Source of the DNA: Acidimicrobiia bacterium | GTDB lineage: Bacteria > Actinomycetota > Acidimicrobiia > Acidimicrobiales > Iamiaceae | Length of the DNA stretch: 7,674 nt | NCBI GenBank assembly: GCA_019247975.1 | Contig: JAFBAD010000207.1 | Location: forward strand, 1 to 7,674 | Reading direction: 5' to 3' | Notes under the pieces: model-generated | What the model was told of the DNA's origin: nothing | Databases searched by the model: none | Seen by the model: only the letters and a program-made list of their open reading frames with translations | Position numbers and translations under genes: made by a program | Shown here: positions 1-5,574 of the stretch, piece by piece | Layout of the letters: each line of letters begins with the position of its first letter | Position numbering within the stretch: the first letter of the stretch is position 1

Positions 1-10
1 GAGAACGGAT

Positions 11-1096
11 TCAGGGGCCGGCGGCGGCGGTGGCGAGGTGGTCGGCGAGCGCGGTCAGCGGGGTGCGGGCGTTCAGTCCCGACGTGGACGGCATCACGTA
101 CGCCGGCGTGTCGTCGCCGAGCGGGCGGTCCTGCCAGCCCACCGCAGCGCGGCGGTCGACCGCAGCGCGCCAGCCGGCCAGGCCGACGAAGCAGACGGCT
201 GCGGGACGCAGCAGGCGGCACAGCCGGTCGACTCGCGCCAGCCCGGTGCGGTACTCCTCGGCCCGCAGCTCGGCGGCCGCGACGGTCGGACGCTTCACGA
301 GATCGGTGATGCCGATGTGGTCCTCGCGCAGGAGCCGGTGCCCGTCGCGGTCGACCTCGCTCAGGCCGGCGAGGCGGAGCGCGGGCCAGAAGCGGTTGCC
401 GGGCCGGGCATAGCCGACGCCGGCGTCGGCCGAGTAGATGCTCGGGTTCAAGCCGCACACGAGCAGTCGCATGCCCGGTGCGACGGTGTCCGCGAGCGTG
501 CGAGCCCGCACCGCGGTCACCTCGAACCGCGGCGGCCGGTCCTCCTCGACGCTGAGCCGCTCGACGTCGAATCCCGCGCCGACCAGCAACCAGCGCAGCG
601 CGTCGCCTTGCCACAGTGTGAACAGCCGTCCGGGGAACTGGTCGTCGCCGCCCGTCACGATCGAACGCACGTCCTCGTCGCCGTCGTGGCCGAACACCGT
701 CAGCTCGAGCCGGCCGCCGACCGGAAGGGCGTGGTGCAGCTCGCCCAGCGCGCCGGGAAGCGCGTCGGCTTCGACGTGCTGGTGCGCCTTCGAGGCCCAC
801 ACACCCGCGAACGCCCCGCGCCGGAACGGCAGTCGGGTGAGGTCGCAACGCACCCCGGGCACGTCCGGCTGCGAACCGACCGCCGCCTGCACCATCGCCA
901 GCGCGGCGTCGGCCGCGACGATCGGCCGGCCGAGGTGCGGCAGGTAGAGGCCCGGACCGCACCCGAGGTCGAGCCGGCGGCCACCAGCCGAGAGGCCGGC
1001 GGCGAAGCGCCGGGCCCGGTCGGCGGCGGAGGCGGTGCGGGCGGCGGCGTACTCGGCGGCGGCCCGCTCGTAGGTGGCGACCGTCGAGCCGTCCAC
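11..1096 (-). CDS. mug: Fusion of SAM-dependent methyltransferase and Mug/TDG-family mismatch uracil-DNA glycosylase
   Basis: Predicted 361-aa two-domain protein. Residues about 1-200 form a class I methyltransferase: motif I DLGCGPG at 43-49, an acidic residue after strand 2 (D63), CDLTRLPF at 84-91, and a closing strand FEVTAVRAR near 191-199. Residues about 208-357 form a Mug/TDG-type glycosylase, which in this family removes uracil or thymine from G mismatches. It shows CGLNPS at 214-219 (N217 aligns with the catalytic Asn of E. coli Mug), the PGNRFWP segment at 232-238, GITDLVKRPT at 262-271, and MPSTSGLNAR at 335-344 where Mug has NPSGL. The GTG start at 1096 is chosen because it lies one base past the stop of the upstream gene and just before the conserved N-terminus; the frame stays open upstream, but that stretch is the shadow of neighbouring genes. 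No stop separates the domains. An internal ATG at 472 would give a free-standing glycosylase of about 153 aa. The methyltransferase substrate is unknown. The glycosylase assignment is strong. Confidence 0.88.
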   Translation of the reverse strand: MDGSTVATYERAAAEYAAARTASAADRARRFAAGLSAGGRRLDLGCGPGLYLPHLGRPIVAADAALAMVQAAVGSQPDVPGVRCDLTRLPFRRGAFAGVWASKAHQHVEADALPGALGELHHALPVGGRLELTVFGHDGDEDVRSIVTGGDDQFPGRLFTLWQGDALRWLLVGAGFDVERLSVEEDRPPRFEVTAVRARTLADTVAPGMRLLVCGLNPSIYSADAGVGYARPGNRFWPALRLAGLSEVDRDGHRLLREDHIGITDLVKRPTVAAAELRAEEYRTGLARVDRLCRLLRPAAVCFVGLAGWRAAVDRRAAVGWQDRPLGDDTPAYVMPSTSGLNARTPLTALADHLATAAAGP

Positions 1097-1097
1097 C

Positions 1098-1352
1098 TCA
1101 GAAGAGATCGAGCTGCTCGACCCGGTTCGCTCGCGTCGCGACCGGTTCCCAGCCGCGACCGCCGCGGGGACCCAACGCACGCACCTCGACGAGCTCGAGC
1201 GGCACCGCCCGTGACGCGCCCTTCTCGTCGCGCAGGCCGATCGAACCGTCCCGTTCGAGGCGCACGATCGTCGCCTCCTTCCAGCGCTCGTTGCCCCGGC
1301 GCCGGAAGCGGGCCTTCTCACCCGGCCGCAGACCGAGGTCGAGCAGGTTCAC
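1098..1352 (-). CDS. 84-aa SH3-like small protein ending in a beta-clamp-binding QLDLF peptide
   Basis: This 84-residue protein starts at a GTG that overlaps the SDR stop in GTGA, and it stops one base before the GTG of the methyltransferase-Mug gene. It therefore looks translationally coupled on both sides. Residues about 9-58 are basic and rich in predicted short strands (GEKARFRRRG, ATIVRLERDGSIGLRD, AVPLELVEVR), in the style of a small SH3/Tudor-like barrel. Residues 59-79 look like a flexible Gly/Arg linker. The last five residues, 80-84, are QLDLF, matching the consensus QL(S/D)LF by which bacterial polymerases and repair proteins dock on the DnaN sliding clamp. I do not recognise the family. 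A DNA-associated adaptor that brings the downstream glycosylase to the replication or repair fork is an inference. The open frame extends upstream, but there it is antisense-like shadow of the SDR gene, so the overlap start is preferred. Confidence 0.75.
   Translation of the reverse strand: MNLLDLGLRPGEKARFRRRGNERWKEATIVRLERDGSIGLRDEKGASRAVPLELVEVRALGPRGGRGWEPVATRANRVEQLDLF
1101..1115 (-). other. Codons for the C-terminal clamp-binding motif QLDLF
   Basis: Read on the minus strand these 15 bases are CAG CTC GAT CTC TTC, directly before the TGA stop. The peptide is an exact match to the known bacterial clamp-binding consensus and sits at the extreme C-terminus, the position used by many clamp-binding proteins. 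Confidence 0.6.
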
Positions 1353-2146
1353 GGCGCGGTGTCCCCGGCCGCTCGGGCCTGCAGCCGGCGCATGCCGCCC
1401 ATCCACCGATCGGGGTCCGACGCCAGCCGCTGCTGGTACTCGGCCACCTCGGGGTGGGGGAGGATCAAGAAGCGCTCGGCCGCGATGCCTTCCACGACCG
1501 CCTGCGCCACGTCGGACGTCTCGAGCACGCCCTGCATCGCCGTAAACCGGCCCACGCCGCTCGGGCCGAGCGCACCGCGCAGCATCTCGGTGTTGACGCC
1601 CTGCGGGCACAGGCAGCTGACCTTGATGCCCCGGTCGCCGTAGGTGACCGACAGCCACTTGGCGAGCCCGACCGCGGCGTGCTTGGTCGCGGTGTACGCG
1701 GCATCGCCGATCTGGATGAGCAGGCCGGCCGCGGATGCGGTGTTCAGCAGGTAGCCCTCTCCGCGGGCGAGCATCGAGGGCAGCACCGCCCGGGCCGCGT
1801 ACACGTGGTGCATCACGTTGACGTCCCAGATGCGCTGCCACTCGTCGTTGGTCGCGTCGAGTCCCCGGTTGGCGCCGATGCCCGCGTTCGACACGAACAG
1901 GTCGACCGGACCGAACCGCTCCTCGGTCCGCTCGACCGCCGCCTGCACCTCCGCTTCCACGCTGACGTCGGCGGCCACGTCGAACGCCCGGTCGCCCAGT
2001 TGCTGCGCAGCGGCGTGGCAGTCGGACGGATCGAGGTCGCACACCGTGACGCCGGTTGCGCCCTCGGCGAGGAACCGCTCCGCCAGCGCGTACCCGATGC
2101 CGCGGGCGGCCCCCGTGACGATGACGACCTTCCCCGAGAGCTCCAT
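1349..2146 (-). CDS. Short-chain dehydrogenase/reductase (classical SDR)
   Basis: Predicted 265-aa cytosolic NAD(P)-dependent oxidoreductase of usual SDR length. Visible motifs are the cofactor loop TGAARGIG at 11-18, the acidic D37 after strand 2 (VCDLD), which favours NAD over NADP, NAG at 87-89, N110, catalytic S138, and YTATK with Y151 and K155. After the active site, CPQGVNTEM at 180-188 fits the usual PG-motif strand with Gln replacing Gly. Substrate is not deducible; such enzymes oxidise or reduce alcohols and ketones, often of lipids or steroids. The ATG at 2146 directly precedes the glycine-rich Rossmann start. It has no Shine-Dalgarno sequence but has TACCAT eight bases upstream. 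The gene lies 45 bases after the LLM oxidoreductase stop, and its own stop overlaps the next start by four bases. It therefore heads the tightly packed group SDR, QLDLF protein, methyltransferase-Mug. Whether it shares function with the repair genes or only transcription is open. Confidence 0.93.
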   Translation of the reverse strand: MELSGKVVIVTGAARGIGYALAERFLAEGATGVTVCDLDPSDCHAAAQQLGDRAFDVAADVSVEAEVQAAVERTEERFGPVDLFVSNAGIGANRGLDATNDEWQRIWDVNVMHHVYAARAVLPSMLARGEGYLLNTASAAGLLIQIGDAAYTATKHAAVGLAKWLSVTYGDRGIKVSCLCPQGVNTEMLRGALGPSGVGRFTAMQGVLETSDVAQAVVEGIAAERFLILPHPEVAEYQQRLASDPDRWMGGMRRLQARAAGDTAP

Positions 2147-2154
2147 CTCGAGCG

Positions 2155-2160
2155 ATGGTA
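2155..2160 (-). promoter_or_regulatory. Putative -10 box TACCAT for a leaderless SDR transcript
   Basis: TACCAT fits TANNNT and ends eight bases before the SDR ATG. Transcription would start at or next to the start codon. There is no clear -35 box and no Shine-Dalgarno sequence immediately upstream of the ATG. It lies in the 45-base gap after the LLM gene, so the SDR operon could have its own promoter. Confidence 0.4.
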
Positions 2161-2191
2161 GATCCGCTCCGAGAGGTCTTCCGCCGGCGCG

Positions 2192-3172
2192 TCAGGCCTC
2201 GGCGGACGCGACCATCGTGTCCTCGATGACCTGCCGGCGGTCGGGTCCCCACGGCATCGGCATGAGGATCGGCACGTCGACCCCGCCGTCGACGTAGGCC
2301 CGCACCGTCGCCTGCACGGCCGCTGCGTCACCCATCACGTCGATGCCATCGACCATCTCGTCGCTGACCGCAGCCAGCGCGCCCTCGCGATCACCGGCCG
2401 CGTGCCGCTCGCGCACCTCGGCCACCGCGTCGCCGTAGCCGGCCCGCTCGAAGTTCGCTGCGTACGCGTCGACCACCGCGTAGGAGAAGAGGTCGCGCCT
2501 CGCCGCGTCGATGCCGTGCTCGCGCTCGCACACGCCGGCGTGGACGTACGCGTAGATCGTCGCGTCGCCGCCCCTGCGCACCTGCTCGACCGACCACGGC
2601 ACGTGCGACGCAGGGAGGTAGTTGAGGAGCACACCGTCGGCGACCTCGCCGGCCAGCGCGAGCATCTTGGGGTTCAGCGCGCCGACCACGACCTTCGGCC
2701 GCTTCTCGCCCAGGCGCACGCCGAGCCGGAACCCCTTGACCTGCCAGAAGTCACCGGCGAAGTCGACCCGTTCGCCCGACAGGCAGAGCTTGACCAGGTG
2801 GACGTACTCCCGCACGCGAGCGAGCGGCCGGTCGCCGTAGTCGACGCCGTGCCAGCGCTGCGTGACGACCGGCGACGAGATGCCGACGCCGAGGAGCACG
2901 TCGCGCTCGGGCTGCAGCGCTTGGAGCGTCGCGCCCGCCATCGCGACGACCATCGGCGTGCGCAGCTGCAGCGCGAGCACGCCGGTGCCGAGATCGAGCG
3001 ACGGTGCCGCGCCGCCGGCCGCGGCGAGCACGGAGAACGCTTCGGGGCCCGTCGTCTCCGCGGTCCAGAACGAGCGGTAGCCGAGCTCCTCGGCCCGCTT
3101 CGCGGTGTCGACCGCCAGCGCCGGTCCGAGCCCCATGATGCTGGCGAAGGTGAACCCGAGCCGCTCGATCAT
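2192..3172 (-). CDS. LLM-class (luciferase-like) F420/flavin-dependent oxidoreductase
   Basis: Predicted 326-aa TIM-barrel oxidoreductase of the luciferase-like monooxygenase superfamily, of normal length. The first strand LGFTFAS is followed by the helix AKRAEELGYRSFWTAE at 24-39, typical of the family. GVGISSPVVTQRWHG at 95-109 is the phosphate-side loop, RVREYV at 119-124 is a conserved helix, and VVVGALNPKMLALAGEVADG at 161-180 is the family's C-terminal cofactor-site signature. Actinobacterial members of this shape generally use coenzyme F420, but the sequence alone does not exclude FMN, and the substrate is unknown. There is no signal peptide or membrane segment. The ATG at 3172 begins right at the barrel. 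It lacks a Shine-Dalgarno sequence but has TAGGTT eight bases upstream. The SDR gene follows after 45 bases on the same strand, a common pairing of oxidoreductases in lipid or steroid pathways (inference). Confidence 0.9.
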   Translation of the reverse strand: MIERLGFTFASIMGLGPALAVDTAKRAEELGYRSFWTAETTGPEAFSVLAAAGGAAPSLDLGTGVLALQLRTPMVVAMAGATLQALQPERDVLLGVGISSPVVTQRWHGVDYGDRPLARVREYVHLVKLCLSGERVDFAGDFWQVKGFRLGVRLGEKRPKVVVGALNPKMLALAGEVADGVLLNYLPASHVPWSVEQVRRGGDATIYAYVHAGVCEREHGIDAARRDLFSYAVVDAYAANFERAGYGDAVAEVRERHAAGDREGALAAVSDEMVDGIDVMGDAAAVQATVRAYVDGGVDVPILMPMPWGPDRRQVIEDTMVASAEA

Positions 3173-3180
3173 GGCGAGCG

Positions 3181-3186
3181 AACCTA
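3181..3186 (-). promoter_or_regulatory. Putative -10 box TAGGTT for a leaderless LLM transcript
   Basis: TAGGTT ends eight bases before the ATG of the LLM gene, with only CGCTCGCC between them and no Shine-Dalgarno sequence. This gene sits at the edge of a divergent intergenic region, so it must have its own promoter nearby. The bases 17-18 upstream (GGAGAG/AGGAGA) do not resemble a -35 box. Confidence 0.45.
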
Positions 3187-3292
3187 GTGGGTGGGCCGAG
3201 CGGCTCTCCTCGTGGGTCGTTCGGCTCGGGCTGTATGGCTCAATTCACAAGGTCGTCACGATTGGTGGTGCACTTCCGACACAGCCCGTGGG

Positions 3293-3298
3293 TAGGGT
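3293..3298 (+). promoter_or_regulatory. Possible -10 box TAGGGT upstream of the 59-aa gene
   Basis: TAGGGT preceded by TGGG lies 48 bases before the plus-strand ATG at 3347. If used it would give a leader of roughly 40 bases carrying the GGGGGG ribosome site. The -35 region is not convincing. The 174-base divergent gap (3173-3346) holds this box, the leaderless LLM promoter and nothing else I can name. Confidence 0.25.
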
Positions 3299-3337
3299 GG
3301 CGGCACCGCACACGAAACGACTCACGGCCGCCGAGCT

Positions 3338-3344
3338 GGGGGGA
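3338..3344 (+). promoter_or_regulatory. Purine-rich ribosome binding site GGGGGGA
   Basis: A run of six G plus A sits two bases before the ATG at 3347, with its centre about six bases upstream. It is the only clear Shine-Dalgarno-like element before a start in this window, and it fixes the start of the small gene. Confidence 0.5.
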
Positions 3345-3346
3345 CC

Positions 3347-3526
3347 ATGACCGATTCCCGACAGACCGAAGTGATCACCGAAGCTCTCGTGGTGATCGAC
3401 CGCGGGCTGGGGACGGTCCAGAGTCGCGAGCTCATCTCCGCCTCCGAGGTCGCGGACCTGCTGCTCGATCTGCGCCTGCTCCTGATGGCTGCGGCCGAGG
3501 ACGCCACGCCCAGCGGCATCAGCTGA
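3347..3526 (+). CDS. 59-aa hypothetical helical protein
   Basis: This short plus-strand frame runs from ATG at 3347 to TGA at 3524-3526. The product starts MTDSRQTEVITEALVVIDRG and contains a leucine-rich helix (SEVADLLLDLRLLLMAAAED, residues 33-52). I read it as two amphipathic helices joined by a short linker, acidic overall, with no cysteine and no clear membrane segment. Evidence that it is real: a G-rich ribosome site at the right place, about 51 of 59 codons ending in G or C as in the neighbours, and an end that just meets the stop of the convergent acyltransferase. It is transcribed divergently from the LLM gene and is the only plus-strand gene here. I do not recognise the family. A small dimerising or regulatory protein is possible, with no direct support. 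Confidence 0.7.
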   Translation: MTDSRQTEVITEALVVIDRGLGTVQSRELISASEVADLLLDLRLLLMAAAEDATPSGIS

Positions 3527-4913
3527 ACGCGAGGAGCTCTCCGAAGCTCTCCTCGATGCACGCCCGCAGCAGGTCGGGTTCGCTGACCGCAGCGCGGTCC
3601 ACGTGCAGGCCCATGTCGAGGCTGCCGTTGTAGGACAGCGTGGTCAGGTTGAACGCGGTGCCGGCCACCGGACCGAGCGGGAAGTTCCCCTCGATGAGCG
3701 CACCGGCGATGTAGAGCGGCCAGGGCGCGCCACGCACGTTCGAGGTGGTGAAGTCGACCGTCTCGACCTGTGACTTCGTGACCCGCACCAGGAGCGACGT
3801 CGGCAGCAGGTTGAACACGCCGGCGAGCATCTCGGTGAAGCCGAGCGCACGTTCCTCCTTCGTGACCGACAGGCGCGCGTTGATCTCGACGAAGCGCTCG
3901 CGCGGGTCGGGCCCGGTTGGCACGAGCACGCGCGTGGGGGTGAACGCGTTGCCGCCGGCGGTCCCGGAGGACCGGGTGCTCACGGGCATGGAGATGCGCA
4001 GCTCGTCCACGGGGGCGCCCTTCGCCCGGTGGTAGGCGCCGGCCCCGCCCGCCGCGCCGGCGACGAACAGGTCGTTCACGCTGCCGCCCAGCGCCTTGGC
4101 CGCCCGCTTGGCGTCGTCGAGCGGCACCCGCAGCACGTCGAAGTGCCGCGAGAGGGAGCGTTCGGTCCAGAGCGGGGAGCGGCGCTCGCCCGACACCATT
4201 GCCTGCCGGGAGAGGGACTGCACCACGTCGACCGTGTCGCCGGGGACCCGAGCCAGGCGGCGGGGATCGGCGATCGTGCCGGCCACCCCGGTCGCGGCCC
4301 GACGGGCGGCTCCGGCCTGGCGGCGCACGTTGTGGGCGAGGGCCTCGAGGGCGAGTACGGGCAGCGGACGGCCTCGGGGCGGTCCGCTCCGGTCATCGTC
4401 CCCGTCGGTCGCGCCCCGCGGCTCGGGATCGCGCTCGAGGTCGATGAACTGCACCGACAGGCGCACGCCGCCCTCGCCGTCGGTGAGCGTGTGGTGCATG
4501 CGCTGGATCAGCGCGGCCCGGTCGCCTTCGAGGCCGTCGACGACCGTGAACTCCCAGAGCGGGCGGGTGCGATCGAAGGGCGTCGCCGCGAGCTTGGCCG
4601 CCAGGTCGAACAGCTGCCGCTCGGTGCCCGGCGCCGGGAGTGCGACCTGGCGCAGGTGGTAGTCGATGTCGAAGTCGGCGTCGTCCACCCACTCGGGCGG
4701 GGCGAGCCGGCCGAGCACCGGAGCGACCCGCTGGCGCAGCCTCGGGTACACCTCGCTCGCCTCGAGCATCCGGACCCGCAGCCGGTCGAGGTCCGGCGGT
4801 CGGTCGAACAGCGTGACGTTGCCGAACGCGGCGCTCAGGTGCGGATCCTTCTCGAGGTTCCACATGAGCGCTTCGACATCCGACATGTGGCGGCCCATCT
4901 CGGGGTCGGACAT
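3519..4913 (-). CDS. Wax ester synthase/diacylglycerol acyltransferase (WS/DGAT family)
   Basis: Predicted 464-aa acyltransferase of normal family length. These enzymes transfer acyl-CoA to fatty alcohols or diacylglycerol, giving storage wax esters or triacylglycerols on lipid droplets. The catalytic HHxxxDG motif is HHTLTDG at 140-146, with H141 as expected general base. Also visible are PLWE at 118-121, SVND at 278-281 in the second half, MPVSTR at 309-314 and SNVRG at 391-395, all family signatures. An acidic, proline-rich linker lies at about 160-185. The ATG at 4913 gives MSDPEMGRHMSDVEALMWNL; ATGs at residues 6 and 10 (4898, 4886) are alternatives, since homologous N-termini usually begin near SDVEALMW. 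No start has a good Shine-Dalgarno sequence. The gene follows the DsbA-family gene by 26 bases and overlaps the convergent 59-aa gene by eight bases at its stop. The exact acyl acceptor cannot be read from sequence. Confidence 0.93.
   Translation of the reverse strand: MSDPEMGRHMSDVEALMWNLEKDPHLSAAFGNVTLFDRPPDLDRLRVRMLEASEVYPRLRQRVAPVLGRLAPPEWVDDADFDIDYHLRQVALPAPGTERQLFDLAAKLAATPFDRTRPLWEFTVVDGLEGDRAALIQRMHHTLTDGEGGVRLSVQFIDLERDPEPRGATDGDDDRSGPPRGRPLPVLALEALAHNVRRQAGAARRAATGVAGTIADPRRLARVPGDTVDVVQSLSRQAMVSGERRSPLWTERSLSRHFDVLRVPLDDAKRAAKALGGSVNDLFVAGAAGGAGAYHRAKGAPVDELRISMPVSTRSSGTAGGNAFTPTRVLVPTGPDPRERFVEINARLSVTKEERALGFTEMLAGVFNLLPTSLLVRVTKSQVETVDFTTSNVRGAPWPLYIAGALIEGNFPLGPVAGTAFNLTTLSYNGSLDMGLHVDRAAVSEPDLLRACIEESFGELLAFS
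3530..3555 (+). terminator. Possible hairpin just after the 59-aa gene stop
   Basis: CGAGGAG at 3530-3536 pairs with CTCCTCG at 3549-3555, a 7-bp stem with a 12-base loop, starting four bases past the plus-strand stop. There is no T-run, and the same bases encode the acyltransferase C-terminus (ESFGELL), so the symmetry may come from codon choice. Confidence 0.2.
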
Positions 4914-4939
4914 GGGCGGAGTCTCGCGGCTCGGAGCGT

Positions 4940-5539
4940 TCAGCGCTTGAGCGACGTGTGCTTGTACTCGTTGAGCTCGGGGAACGTGCCGAGCAGATCG
5001 AGGACGCGGTCGATGGTTCGCCGCGCGTGCTCGGTGTCGTCGCCGGGCCGGTCCATCAGCCGCACGAACACCGCCTCGTCACCCATCACGAAGGTGGGGA
5101 CGCCCCAGACCGCGTGGTCGCCCGCGAGCGCCTCGTGCTCCTTGCGGACCACGTCGAGCGCGCCGCCGTCGTCCATGACCGAGAACACCTTGTCCAGGTC
5201 GACGTCGAAGCGGCCGATGACGTCGCGCAGGACGTCGCGCTGACGCAGGTCCAGACCCTCGTCGTGGCGGGCCGCGAACAGCGCCTTGTGGACCTCGCGG
5301 AACGCATCCGGGAACAGGTCGCGCACGGTGGTGCCGGCCTGCAGCGCGAGCAGCCCCGACTCGTCGGCCGGGCGGTCCCAGATGGGCGGCTCGCCTTCCT
5401 GCACGTGGACCTGGCCCAACGAGAAGGGGGCGAAGGTCACGTCCCAGTCAGCTCCGCCGGCAAGGCCGGCGAGCAGGTGCTCGTGGGCGTTGCGGGCGAA
5501 GGGACAGCGGTAATCCCAGGTCACTGTGAAGGACGTCAT
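4940..5539 (-). CDS. DsbA-family thioredoxin-fold protein with a single active-site cysteine (CPFA)
   Basis: Predicted 199-aa protein of the DsbA / 2-hydroxychromene-2-carboxylate isomerase superfamily. The first strand and active-site turn read WDYRCPFARNAHEHL at 8-22. C12 is the only cysteine in the protein, and the usual second cysteine is alanine (A15). The cis-proline loop is WGVPTFV at 145-151 (P148). Between them lies an all-helical insert, as in DsbA and HCCA isomerases, and the end LNEYKHTSLKR resembles actinobacterial members. There is no signal peptide, so it is cytosolic and cannot act as a classical dithiol oxidase. A glutathione/mycothiol-type transferase, isomerase or monothiol role is more likely (inference). 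The ATG at 5539 starts directly at the first strand. TACGTT lies nine bases upstream and no Shine-Dalgarno sequence is seen. It is 35 bases after the PAP2 stop and 26 before the acyltransferase. Confidence 0.88.
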   Translation of the reverse strand: MTSFTVTWDYRCPFARNAHEHLLAGLAGGADWDVTFAPFSLGQVHVQEGEPPIWDRPADESGLLALQAGTTVRDLFPDAFREVHKALFAARHDEGLDLRQRDVLRDVIGRFDVDLDKVFSVMDDGGALDVVRKEHEALAGDHAVWGVPTFVMGDEAVFVRLMDRPGDDTEHARRTIDRVLDLLGTFPELNEYKHTSLKR

Positions 5540-5548
5540 ACGAATGGC

Positions 5549-5554
5549 AACGTA
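5549..5554 (-). promoter_or_regulatory. Putative -10 box TACGTT for the DsbA-family gene
   Basis: TACGTT, preceded by TGGG, ends nine bases before the ATG at 5539. A leaderless or nearly leaderless transcript would result. No -35 box is visible. It lies in the 35-base gap after PAP2, so it may be an internal promoter serving the DsbA and acyltransferase genes. Confidence 0.35.
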
Positions 5555-5574
5555 CCCAGCAGATCCGGGTTCCC

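Noticed and set aside
1097..1321. N-terminal extension of the methyltransferase-Mug frame to an ATG at 1321
   Set aside because: The added 75 residues are Arg/Ser-rich shadow of the QLDLF gene; the GTG at 1096 fits the conserved start.
38..2161. 707-codon plus-strand open frame
   Set aside because: It runs antisense across four well-supported minus-strand genes and its translation is Arg/Pro/Gly-rich with no recognisable motif; GC-rich third positions keep antisense frames open.
1353..2252. Long upstream extension of the QLDLF gene frame
   Set aside because: The extension overlaps the entire SDR gene and has shadow composition; the GTG overlapping the SDR stop is the natural start.
4029..5243. 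404-codon plus-strand open frame
   Set aside because: Antisense shadow of the WS/DGAT and DsbA genes, without a domain.
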